Source: an uncultured Bacteroidales bacterium
Lineage (GTDB): Bacteria; Bacteroidota; Bacteroidia; Bacteroidales; Paludibacteraceae
Direction of reading: 5' to 3'
Assembly: GCA_946619625.1 (NCBI GenBank)
Contig: CAMOMF010000054.1
Span: 1-12,676, forward strand
DNA length: 12,676 nt
This document shows, piece by piece, positions 1 through 7,004 of this stretch (its first letter is position 1; each line of letters begins with the position of its first letter). A program made the position numbers and the translations under genes. The notes beneath the pieces were generated by a model. The model had not been told where the DNA came from. It did not search any database and saw only the letters and a list, made by a program, of their open reading frames with translations.

Positions 1-893
1 CATTGCATGAGATCGGCGGTGTACTGAAATACGGTATTCCGGAGTTCCGTTTGCCGAACAAGATAGTGGATGTGGAGATTGAGGGTCTGCGCCGACTGGG
101 TGTGACTTTCCTGACCGACACTATCATCGGTAAGACACTGAGTATAGAGGACCTGCAGGAACAAGGTTTCGTAGGGATTTTCGTTGCCTCAGGTGCCGGT
201 TTGCCCCGGTTCATGAATATCCCGGGTGAGAACCTGATAGGCGTGATGTCGAGCAACGAGTATCTGACACGCGTCAACCTGATGGGAGCCGCAGAAGCGG
301 GACATGACACTCCTGTGATGAAAGGCAAACACGTAGTGGTAGTCGGCGGCGGGAATACCGCCATGGACTCGGTGCGTACGGCAAGACGCTTGGGTGCAGA
401 GGCAACTATCGTGTATCGCCGCAGCGAGGAGGAGATGCCTGCCCGCCGCGAAGAAGTGGAGCATGCGAAAGAAGAGGGCGTACGATTCCTCACCCTGCAC
501 AACCCCATTGAGTACCTTGGCGATGAGAGCGGTAGAGTGCAGCAAGTAAGACTGCAAGTAATGGAATTAGGTGAGCCAGACGCATCGGGAAGGCGGAGTC
601 CTGTTCCGGTGGAGGGACAGATAGAGACCCTGGAGGCGGACGAAGTGATTGTAGCCATTGGCGTGTCGCCGAACCCTATTATTCCCAACTCGGTAAAAGG
701 GCTCGATATCAGCCGTAAGGGCACTATAGTGACAGACGAGAACCTGCGTGCACAGTTTACAGACAGCAGTGAGGCGAAAGTTATCTATGCGGGCGGCGAC
801 ATAGTAAGAGGCGGTGCCACCGTGATTCTTGCCATGTCGGACGGTCGCAAAGCCGCAGCTGCCATGCACAAGTTATTTACAATTGACAATTGA
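1..893 (+). CDS. gltA: GltA/SudA-type NADPH-dependent flavoprotein (glutamate synthase small-subunit family), 5' truncated
   Basis: This is the C-terminal part (about 296 residues) of a GltD-like NADPH:FAD oxidoreductase, which passes electrons from NADPH through FAD to a partner. The reading frame is open from the window edge, and the first visible codon (TTG at 3-5) is internal. The opening segment, GGVLKYGIPEFRLP, is the family hallmark that follows the first FAD-binding site. A Rossmann motif VVVVGGGNTAMD lies at visible residues 111-122. It is followed by VYRR and an RRE segment, typical of NADPH 2'-phosphate binding. The terminal FAD motif YAGGDIVRG is at 262-270. Bacteroidota annotate such proteins as glutamate synthase small subunit or sulfide dehydrogenase subunit A, usually beside a ferredoxin-NADP reductase-like gene, which would lie left of the window. 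The last five residues (FTIDN) and the stop are encoded by a 7-bp repeat. The family is clear, but which of the two reactions it carries out is not. Confidence 0.93.
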   Translation, partial: LHEIGGVLKYGIPEFRLPNKIVDVEIEGLRRLGVTFLTDTIIGKTLSIEDLQEQGFVGIFVASGAGLPRFMNIPGENLIGVMSSNEYLTRVNLMGAAEAGHDTPVMKGKHVVVVGGGNTAMDSVRTARRLGAEATIVYRRSEEEMPARREEVEHAKEEGVRFLTLHNPIEYLGDESGRVQQVRLQVMELGEPDASGRRSPVPVEGQIETLEADEVIVAIGVSPNPIIPNSVKGLDISRKGTIVTDENLRAQFTDSSEAKVIYAGGDIVRGGATVILAMSDGRKAAAAMHKLFTIDN

Positions 894-912
894 GAATTGA
901 GAATTGAGAATT
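881..912. repeat. 7-bp tandem repeat (AATTGAS) across the gltA stop codon
   Basis: AATTGA begins at 881, 888, 895 and 902, an exact 7-base period, and a fifth partial unit starts at 909. The variable seventh base is C once and G in the later units. The gltA TGA stop (891-893) lies inside the second unit. The 92 bases between the two convergent genes (894-985) contain this array, a weak hairpin (CACC at 914-917 with GGTG at 923-926) and AT-rich sequence. I see no strong rho-independent terminator in it. Confidence 0.85.
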
Positions 913-985
913 TCACCTTTGGGGTGGAGCGATATAAGAATTAAGAATTCCGATTTTAGAATAAAGTGATTTAAGAGGCGTGTTT

Positions 986-1795
986 CTACAACCTACTGGT
1001 GATGTGGAAACACGCTTGTTTGTTTTCGTACTTGACGTATATGTGCCCAGCACGCTGCTCGTTGAGGAGAACTTGCGCCAATGCCAGTTTGAGGTTGTCC
1101 TCGACCATGTACATGTCGCTCTTCTCGGCTTTTTCGAAACGGGTATAAGTAATATCGAAAGTAGTGCCAAAACAATGCGCTGATTGGTCGGCAGCATTGA
1201 CATTTCCGCTTTTGCGAAGTTTCTGTACGTCTTCCTGCGTGCGGAGTACAGAGGTGAGGATAAATTGGTAGTGCGGCAAGTTGTTTCGTTCGAGCAAATC
1301 CGCCCACGCTTCGCCAATGGTTTCCAGTTCGCGAGCGGCTCCCGTGCATAGGTATGGAATGGAGTGCGTGAGTGGGTCAATCAGATAGTTGCGGCTGTCC
1401 CGTATATGCACCATACGATCACGCATGTCGTCCACCGCCTCGCGGTTGGCGGGTATGGTTTTCAGTCCCACTTTGCCAGCGGCTTCCAAGTGCAGGGCGT
1501 TCTTGTCGTTGAAAGACCGGGCATACTGGATACTTCGTCCCGGGTAACTTACGCGTGTCCCCTCGTAGGGGTTGTACCCTCTCTTGCCTGTCCCAGGAGA
1601 CTGTTTGGTCTGCGTTTTTGCCACTGTGGCTTTTTGTGTACGGTGAGAGAACAACGCACTTCCTCCCCAGAAAGTGAGCAGCCCTATAATAAAGCCCAAA
1701 GTGAGGTACATCCACCGTGTACCGATGAATCTGCGTTTATGCTGTGTGCCGTTTGGAAAACGGATTTTCTGCACGTTTGCGGGTTTGTTTGTCAT
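986..1795 (-). CDS. DUF5715 family protein, M15 peptidase-like fold, membrane anchored
   Basis: This protein has 269 residues. The N-terminus is basic and cytoplasmic-looking, followed by one membrane segment at about residues 28-48, so the rest is predicted to face the periplasm. The C-terminal half resembles the DD-/DL-carboxypeptidase (VanY/M15) fold: VLRTQEDVQKL at 183-193, then SAHCFGTTFDI at 205-215, which matches the HxxGxxxD zinc signature (H207, D214). A final histidine, H264, sits in ACFHIT. The usual catalytic ExWH is not preserved: the Glu position is Ala261 and the Trp position is Phe263. A murein-related role is therefore an inference, and the protein could be a non-catalytic binder. 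It is the last gene of the leftward block and starts 13 bases after folE, which implies co-transcription. I recognise it as the DUF5715 type seen in Bacteroidota, whose function I do not know. Confidence 0.8.
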   Translation of the reverse strand: MTNKPANVQKIRFPNGTQHKRRFIGTRWMYLTLGFIIGLLTFWGGSALFSHRTQKATVAKTQTKQSPGTGKRGYNPYEGTRVSYPGRSIQYARSFNDKNALHLEAAGKVGLKTIPANREAVDDMRDRMVHIRDSRNYLIDPLTHSIPYLCTGAARELETIGEAWADLLERNNLPHYQFILTSVLRTQEDVQKLRKSGNVNAADQSAHCFGTTFDITYTRFEKAEKSDMYMVEDNLKLALAQVLLNEQRAGHIYVKYENKQACFHITSRL

Positions 1796-1808
1796 AATCG
1801 CAAAGAGG

Positions 1809-2393
1809 TCAGTCGTTGTTGACGAAACGCATGAACTCAGCGCGTGTGGCGGGGTCGTCCCTGAAATCGCCGATAAGGCAACTGGAGATCATATGTCCCT
1901 CTTTGCGTGCGCCCCTACTTTCCTTGCACATATGACGTCCTTTGAGCACGAGCGCGATACCCTGGGGAGGGTATTCCGTTCCGAGCGCCTCTTGCAGCAT
2001 GTTGACGATGTCGCGCGCCAGACGTTCCTGAATCTGAAGACGTGAAGAGCAGTAGTCCACTACACGGCCAATCTTGGAGAGTCCGAGAATACGTCCCTTT
2101 GGATTAGGGATATAGGCAAAATAGTACTCACCAAAGATGGTGCGACAATGGTGTTCACAGAGAGAGTAGAAGTTGCCCTTGTCAATAATCATATCGTCGT
2201 AGATAATGCCGTCCCTTCCGTTCTGGAAAGTGGTGATAGTGGGTTTACGAGCGGGGTCGTAGCCTCGGAAAATCTCGTTGAACATGCGGAGCATGCGGTC
2301 GGGTGTTCCTTGAAGTCCCTCGCGAGTGGGGTCATCACCAATGTATTCGAGCAGTTCAACTATGTGCTGCCGTGCTTGTTGTTCTGTTATCAT
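1809..2393 (-). CDS. folE: GTP cyclohydrolase I
   Basis: This 194-residue enzyme converts GTP to 7,8-dihydroneopterin triphosphate, the first step of tetrahydrofolate and pterin synthesis, in the cytoplasm. The length fits the compact bacterial type. The zinc ligands of the canonical (type IA) enzyme are visible: SLCEHHC at 77-83 supplies C79 and H82, and GRHMC at 152-156 supplies C156. DPTREGLQGTPDR at 21-33 is the conserved N-terminal motif, and LGLSKIGRVVDY at 103-114 and the QERLARDI helix at 122-129 are also typical. The ATG at 2391-2393 lets the protein begin with the usual helix. Upstream lies the widest gap of the block (113 bases) with an 11-bp repeat, so this gene and the next could have their own promoter, although I found no good match to the Bacteroidota consensus there. 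Confidence 0.97.
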   Translation of the reverse strand: MITEQQARQHIVELLEYIGDDPTREGLQGTPDRMLRMFNEIFRGYDPARKPTITTFQNGRDGIIYDDMIIDKGNFYSLCEHHCRTIFGEYYFAYIPNPKGRILGLSKIGRVVDYCSSRLQIQERLARDIVNMLQEALGTEYPPQGIALVLKGRHMCKESRGARKEGHMISSCLIGDFRDDPATRAEFMRFVNND

Positions 2394-2459
2394 GTTGTTA
2401 TATAATTTACATTTTTATGTTATCCATCGGGTCAAGCGGGGTGTACCCTTGTATAACTC

Positions 2460-2514
2460 ATCTTATGGTTATCTTATGGTCATCTTATGGTTATGTTATG
2501 GTCATCTTATGGTT
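2460..2514. repeat. 11-bp tandem repeat, five copies (ATCTTATGGTY)
   Basis: Five consecutive 11-base units begin at 2460, 2471, 2482, 2493 and 2504. Only the last base (T or C) and one internal base (G in copy four) vary. A degenerate sixth unit (TTCTTATCAAG) follows inside the glycosyltransferase gene. On the minus strand each unit reads as a variant of ACCATAAGAT and carries a TAA. Because 11 is not a multiple of three, successive units place that TAA in all three frames. The last copy supplies the stop (2507-2509) of the upstream gene. The rest of the gap to folE (2394-2459) is AT-rich and shows no recognisable gene or terminator. Confidence 0.93.
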
Positions 2515-3454
2515 TTCTTATCAAGGTGGAAAGGTACTGCTGTTCGGGCTGTCCGGGGGTGGGAATGAGTTCGACTTTGGGGAGTATTCCCAGCGCGGCG
2601 AAATCCATGATGGAACTGTAGCCGGAACGAGCAATCACTTTTTTGGCACCCAAGAGTACCGATGCCAGATGTTCGTCGCCCAAGTAGGGGACAAGCGTTA
2701 TATTGCGGCACTTGGTGGTAGTGGGTGGTGCTCCGATGATACCGCGGACTACCAATGCGGGTCCGGCGGTTTCGGCAAGCCGTCCGATTGTTTGCTGCTC
2801 AAAGGAAGAGCGTTGCGGCTCGGGTCCGGAGAGCACCGCCACGGTTGTATATTGCCGGGACGGCTCGACGTTTGCCATGTCACGGAAACGGCTGAGCGGT
2901 CCGATATAATGCAGTTTGGTTTGCCAATACGGCGCGATGTTATGACTCAATGCACCAGAAAGGTTGTTACCGCCCTCATAGTCGGGCACCCACACCTCGT
3001 CGAAACGGCGTGCAACGCGCCAATGAAGCCACTGCACGAGGGGTTCGAGGAAACGCCACGGTGCGGGGAGGATAATATGCAACTGGTGCGTTATGTACAC
3101 TGTGCGTGTCCCCGAGGCAAAACAACCAAAGCGGTTGTCGGCAATTATCAAGTCGAAGTGCTCCTGCTGCATGTACCGAGTGAGGAGCCTGTGGTCTTGC
3201 ACGGCGTGCCTTACGAGGCGGGGCAATAACCGCAACATGGCACCGACTTGACTGTTTCCCCCTGAATAGTGTACATTCAGCGCCGCCAAGGGCAGTGTGC
3301 GCAAGTTTGGGAAATGCTTCTTGAGGAGCAATAACGCCTCGCCATCGCCTGCAATGATTACCTCATCGCCACTGCGAAGGCAGTCAATCACCAAGGGTAT
3401 GCAGCGGGCTGCATGTCCCAATCCCCAATTAAGCGGTGCAACGAGTACTTTCAT
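2507..3454 (-). CDS. GT28/MurG-like glycosyltransferase, probably shortened at the C-terminus
   Basis: This 315-residue GT-B type glycosyltransferase is likely to move a sugar from a nucleotide donor to a lipid or envelope glycan; the substrate cannot be read from the sequence. The N-terminal loop APLNWGLGHAARCIPL (6-21) is the Gly-rich acceptor-domain motif of MurG/GT28 relatives. The C-terminal domain has the donor-binding stretch SGYSSIMDFAALG (277-289) followed by PTPGQPEQQY (298-307). In MurG-like proteins that last motif is normally followed by a further helical stretch of several tens of residues. Here the protein ends eight residues later with LSTLIRKP, and the terminal codons lie in the 11-bp repeat, so I suspect loss of the C-terminal tail. 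It starts 21 bases after the radical SAM gene. Upstream of the ATG there is a purine-rich run (GGAAGAAGAA) that may act as a ribosome site. Confidence 0.82.
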   Translation of the reverse strand: MKVLVAPLNWGLGHAARCIPLVIDCLRSGDEVIIAGDGEALLLLKKHFPNLRTLPLAALNVHYSGGNSQVGAMLRLLPRLVRHAVQDHRLLTRYMQQEHFDLIIADNRFGCFASGTRTVYITHQLHIILPAPWRFLEPLVQWLHWRVARRFDEVWVPDYEGGNNLSGALSHNIAPYWQTKLHYIGPLSRFRDMANVEPSRQYTTVAVLSGPEPQRSSFEQQTIGRLAETAGPALVVRGIIGAPPTTTKCRNITLVPYLGDEHLASVLLGAKKVIARSGYSSIMDFAALGILPKVELIPTPGQPEQQYLSTLIRKP

Positions 3455-3475
3455 TTCTTCTTCCGGCAGATTGGT

Positions 3476-4276
3476 CTAACAGGAAACAGAGACGTCAAAT
3501 CCCTCGTTTATGAGCACCTGAGCGATGCTGTGCATTTGTTCGGGTGACACCTTTTGGAGCGTGCTGACGGGTGTAGCCCTGTCAATAACGTATATCATGA
3601 CCGCTTTCGGACGCAGTCGTCGTACGGTGTCGTACCATGCAGCCAGTTCATCGGGAGTGGTGTTGTCCACCCGCCCGAGGAGGTACTGCTTGGGCCGTGC
3701 GGGATTGGGTGCGAGTATTTCTCCCCTGAGAAAACACGTCTGTAGGGTGAAGTCGCCGTGGAACTGCTCCAAAAGGCGGATGATATCGCCGGATGTGAGG
3801 TTTCCGTTGACGGGCTGGTCGATGAGGCGCATGGTAGAGGTAATGGCGGAGTCGAGTTTGAGGATACGGTTGTCGCAAAGCATGAGTGATTGGAAGACTT
3901 CGGACCGTGCCAACTGAGTGGAGTTGGTCAGTACCGACACTTTTGCCGAGGGGCAGAACCGGTCCCGGAGTGCGCAGGTGTCCTCAATTATGCCAAGGAA
4001 ATGCGGGTGGAGGGTTGGTTCTCCGTTGCCGGAGAAAGTAATCACGTCAGGCGTGACTCCCTCTGCCTGGAGAGAGCGGAGTTTGGTTTCGAGTGCCTGC
4101 GCCACCTCGCTGCGTGTGGGGAGGGTGAGGTCGGGAGAGGCGTGATTGAATCCACACTCGCAGTAAATGCAGTCGAAAGTGCATAGTTTGGCTTGCAGGG
4201 GCATGAGGTTCACCCCGAGCGAGACTCCCAAACGGCGGCTGTGGATTGGTCCGTATATAATTTGGTCAAACAGCAT
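3476..4276 (-). CDS. Radical SAM protein, COG0731-like
   Basis: This 266-residue radical SAM enzyme is predicted to be cytoplasmic. The N-terminal segment YGPIHSRRLGVSLGVNL (8-24) followed by CTFDCIYC (32-39) is the signature of the COG0731-type family, with C32, C36 and C39 as ligands of the 4Fe-4S cluster that cleaves S-adenosylmethionine. C41 follows directly, as in many relatives. FSGNGEPTLHPHF (80-92) is the second conserved motif, lining the SAM site. No extra C-terminal cluster domain is obvious, although the protein ends in Cys. The family is sometimes linked by name to wyosine-type tRNA modification, but that applies to archaeal relatives. The substrate in Bacteroidota is not known to me. 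It follows dnaG by 6 bases and precedes the glycosyltransferase by 21, so it is co-transcribed. Confidence 0.88.
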   Translation of the reverse strand: MLFDQIIYGPIHSRRLGVSLGVNLMPLQAKLCTFDCIYCECGFNHASPDLTLPTRSEVAQALETKLRSLQAEGVTPDVITFSGNGEPTLHPHFLGIIEDTCALRDRFCPSAKVSVLTNSTQLARSEVFQSLMLCDNRILKLDSAITSTMRLIDQPVNGNLTSGDIIRLLEQFHGDFTLQTCFLRGEILAPNPARPKQYLLGRVDNTTPDELAAWYDTVRRLRPKAVMIYVIDRATPVSTLQKVSPEQMHSIAQVLINEGFDVSVSC

Positions 4277-4282
4277 AGTTAT

Positions 4283-6256
4283 CTATCTTTTTCTTTTTCG
4301 GTCGAACGAGGCTCTGGCGGCAATGAGAGCCTGCCGGAGTGCGGGGTCCATATTCTTGTCGGTTCGGAGACGCATGTCGCACACGTTGAACTTGAGCGCA
4401 TTGAGCAACTCGTAGGCTTGTTTGGCGGGGTTGTCAGTGGTTTCGTTGGACATGACAGACGCGACGAATGATGCCAATTGCGGGTCGGAGTGGAGTGTAA
4501 AGTACTGAACGGAGTTGAATCCCGGGTCGGCGAAATGCTGCTCGTACTCTTGCAGGATTTGTGCCACCAAGGGGTCTTGTGGGGATACTTCGTCTTCGCG
4601 CAGGCTGTAGATAAGGAAGAGTCCGATTGGGAGGTAGGTGCCGTCCCCATTGTCAGTGTAGATGTCGTTGCCATGCTCGACAATCATTTGTGCAATGTCG
4701 CGGAAATTGTCGGCAATTTTCTTGTCGTAGGTGTCGATGGCTTGGCGCTTTATTTCCGTCTGGAGAGCGGATGAGAACTCGGTAGTAGCGGGCGAGGCGT
4801 CGGTGGGAGCCGCAGTGGGGGGCTGAGTTTGCCCCTCCGAATTGAGGGTGTTTTGTTGTCCGGCATAAGCGGCGCGCTGCTGTTTGGCATTGAGTGCGCG
4901 TTTCTTTTCCTCCACATATTTTTTCCTTTGTGCGGCAACACTTCGCGCCACGACGTCCTCCTGCATACCTAAGATTTCGGACAACTCCTGAATAAAAATC
5001 TGTTGCTTGCTGGTGTCAGAGATAATGGCGATGGCGTTGATGACCTGCTGAATCTCGGCAAAGCGGGCCGTATTGTCGGGTGCGGCATTGACTCCGACGA
5101 GCACCATGAACTGCACGAAGTCCATGGAGTGGTCTCGCACGTAGAGTCGGAACTCCTCCGCCGTATGTTTGCGGGAGAAAGAGTCCGGGTCATCGCCATC
5201 GGGGAAGAGCATGACTTGTACTTGCATTCTTTCCTCGAGGAACATGTTGATTGCCTTGAGCGCAGCGTGTATGCCGGCAGAGTCGCCATCGTAGAGAATG
5301 GTGACGTTGTTGGTGAAGCGGTGAATCTTGCGTACATGTCCCTCGGTGAGTGCAGTGCCGCCGGAACTGAGGACGTTTTCAATGCCAGCCTGATGCATAG
5401 AGATGACGTCCATTTGCCCCTCGACGAGGTACGCCATTTGGAGTTTGCTAATGCTGTTCTTTGCCTGGTAGATGCCGTATAGTTCGTTTCGTTTGGAGTA
5501 GATGAGCGACTCGGGTGAGTTGACATACTTGCCGACATCCTTGCGGTCCGTCATGATACGTCCGGCAAAGCCCGCCACTTGCCCTGATACGCTATAAATA
5601 GGGAACATAACGCGCGCGGAGAACCTGTCGAAGAGGCTGTTTCCCCGCTCACTTTTGCAGACGAGTCCGGTGCCCATACTTTGCTGCAGATCCTGTTGGT
5701 TGGGCACATTGACGAGGTATTTCTCGGCAAACCCCGCCTTGGTAGCCGCCTTGGCGAGGGGGTTACCCTTCTCGGGAGAGAAACCCAATCCGAATGTGCG
5801 GATGGTCTCGTCCCGCAAGCCGCGCTGGTGGAAGTAGGAGAGTCCGACGGCTTGTCCTTCGGGTGTATCCCACAACTGCTGTTGGAACCACTCGTTCGCC
5901 CACTTGTTGAGGGCAAACATGGACTCGCGGTCGTCATGACGCTGCTGGTCTTCGTCGGACATGGCACGTTCCTCGACAGGTAGGTGGTAGCGCGCACAGA
6001 TTTTCTTGACCGCATCGGAGAAAGAGCAGTTCTCCATCTTCATGACAAAACCGATGGCATTGCCCGCCTCGCCACAACCGAAACACTTGTAAATGCCGCG
6101 CGGTGGATTGACATTGAAAGAGGGCGTCCGCTCCTCGTGGAAGGGGCAGAGTCCGATCAAGTTGGCGCCACGGCGTCGGAGTGTGATGTAGTCTCCCACC
6201 ACCTCTTCGATGCGCATGGTGTTCTTGGCTCTTTCTATAGTTTCATCCGTAAGCAT
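4283..6256 (-). CDS. dnaG: DNA primase
   Basis: This 657-residue primase makes the RNA primers for lagging-strand synthesis and works with the DnaB helicase. The CHC2 zinc ribbon is at 34-62 with ligands C37, H40, C58 and C61. The RNA polymerase core includes RFSARVMFPI (211-220) and a TOPRIM fold: catalytic E279 in YLVEGQMDV, GGTAL at 299-303, and D323/D325 in LYDGDSAG, then FPDGDDPDSF at 351-360. A low-complexity linker rich in Q, T, P and A (about 455-500) separates the core from the C-terminal helicase-binding region (about 500-657), which ends in a basic tail RKRKR. It is longer than E. coli DnaG (581 residues), with the extra length in the linker and C-terminus. It lies 16 bases after the barrel gene, so it belongs to an envelope-gene block and not to the rpsU-dnaG-rpoD order of enterobacteria. 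Confidence 0.98.
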   Translation of the reverse strand: MLTDETIERAKNTMRIEEVVGDYITLRRRGANLIGLCPFHEERTPSFNVNPPRGIYKCFGCGEAGNAIGFVMKMENCSFSDAVKKICARYHLPVEERAMSDEDQQRHDDRESMFALNKWANEWFQQQLWDTPEGQAVGLSYFHQRGLRDETIRTFGLGFSPEKGNPLAKAATKAGFAEKYLVNVPNQQDLQQSMGTGLVCKSERGNSLFDRFSARVMFPIYSVSGQVAGFAGRIMTDRKDVGKYVNSPESLIYSKRNELYGIYQAKNSISKLQMAYLVEGQMDVISMHQAGIENVLSSGGTALTEGHVRKIHRFTNNVTILYDGDSAGIHAALKAINMFLEERMQVQVMLFPDGDDPDSFSRKHTAEEFRLYVRDHSMDFVQFMVLVGVNAAPDNTARFAEIQQVINAIAIISDTSKQQIFIQELSEILGMQEDVVARSVAAQRKKYVEEKKRALNAKQQRAAYAGQQNTLNSEGQTQPPTAAPTDASPATTEFSSALQTEIKRQAIDTYDKKIADNFRDIAQMIVEHGNDIYTDNGDGTYLPIGLFLIYSLREDEVSPQDPLVAQILQEYEQHFADPGFNSVQYFTLHSDPQLASFVASVMSNETTDNPAKQAYELLNALKFNVCDMRLRTDKNMDPALRQALIAARASFDRKRKR

Positions 6257-6272
6257 TGTTTGAAGCGGTTGA

Positions 6273-6989
6273 TTATTGCAGTTCCCAGAGGTAGATGCCC
6301 AATTTGATTTGCCACTGGTCGAGCCGTCCTTTGCGGTTCCAGCCGTCGTTGGCGCTGTAGTTGAAGAATCGGTCGCGATACATAGGCATGATACCGAAAT
6401 CGTAGCCGCCGCGGATGAAGAAGCGCTTGTATTGTAGCCCGAGTCCTACGCCCCAAGTGACGTTGAGGCGGTTGCGGTCGATGATGTCATCGTGGTCTTC
6501 GTCCACCTTGTAGAGGTTGACGCGGTCGTCCGTGATGATGGTTTCTCCCAGTTTAGAGCGGTTCCGCTGGGCGTAACTGAGTCCGACCTGGAGTGTCGGC
6601 CCTGTGTAAACGGCGAGGTAAGTATGCTTGGCAATGAGGAACTTGTACTGCCAATCCACGGGAAGTTCAAGGTAATGGAAGGTGCGGTCCTCGCGGGTGG
6701 TGTATGCGGTCATACCCGTAGCCGCCTCGTATTTGCCGGCATGCGCGGCGAAGGCGTAGTTGAGGCTCATCGAAACTCCGAAACCCTTGATGATATTGGT
6801 TTCGTAAATAAAGCCAACTTTGACTCCGTTCATGACGAACTTGCTGAGGTTGTCAGACAGTCCGTTTGCTCTGTAATACTCGGTAGGTTCGGTAAATCCG
6901 AGGTTGAATCCAAGATAGGTTGTTCCTTCTTGCGCCGAAATGGCGTGAGCAAAAAGGAACAATATCGCCATAAGTGTTGTTTTCTTCAT
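6273..6989 (-). CDS. PorT-like outer-membrane beta-barrel protein
   Basis: This 238-residue protein has a signal peptide (MKKTTLMAILFLFAHAISA, predicted cleavage after residue 19). The mature part consists of alternating hydrophobic and polar stretches ending in aromatic residues, the pattern of a small barrel with about eight strands. FHYLELPVDWQYKF (104-117) and WGVGLGLQYKRFFIRGGYDFG (179-199) resemble the porT-like Bacteroidota barrel family. The last strand, WQIKLGIYLWELQ, reaches the C-terminus, as expected for BAM-inserted proteins. Residues 163-171 form an acidic loop (DEDHDDIID). The gene sits between ostA-like (15 bases upstream) and dnaG (16 bases downstream). Family membership does not prove a role in type IX secretion; a structural or assembly role in the outer membrane is the safe statement. 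Confidence 0.82.
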   Translation of the reverse strand: MKKTTLMAILFLFAHAISAQEGTTYLGFNLGFTEPTEYYRANGLSDNLSKFVMNGVKVGFIYETNIIKGFGVSMSLNYAFAAHAGKYEAATGMTAYTTREDRTFHYLELPVDWQYKFLIAKHTYLAVYTGPTLQVGLSYAQRNRSKLGETIITDDRVNLYKVDEDHDDIIDRNRLNVTWGVGLGLQYKRFFIRGGYDFGIMPMYRDRFFNYSANDGWNRKGRLDQWQIKLGIYLWELQ

Positions 6990-7004
6990 ATATAACTGAT
7001 TTTA

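Noticed and set aside
909..930. Hairpin CACC/GGTG as terminator between gltA and the DUF5715 gene
   Set aside because: The stem is only four base pairs and no T-run follows on either strand.
2394..2459. Promoter for folE (TTGACC with a distant TAAATTAT on the minus strand)
   Set aside because: The spacing is about 23 bases and the -7 element matches TAnnTTTG poorly, so it is not supportable on sequence alone.
2460..2514. CRISPR array
   Set aside because: The units are contiguous 11-mers with no spacers, and there are no cas genes nearby.
2303..3229. Long plus-strand reading frame of 308 codons opposite the glycosyltransferase and folE
   Set aside because: It spans two well-supported minus-strand genes and the 11-bp repeat, which gives it an artificial hydrophobic stretch. 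It has no family features.
5003..5482. 159-codon plus-strand frame opposite dnaG
   Set aside because: It mirrors the TOPRIM region of dnaG, has no independent motifs and no promoter.
6492..6995. 167-codon plus-strand frame opposite the barrel gene
   Set aside because: The minus-strand frame has a signal peptide and barrel pattern. The plus frame is its shadow.
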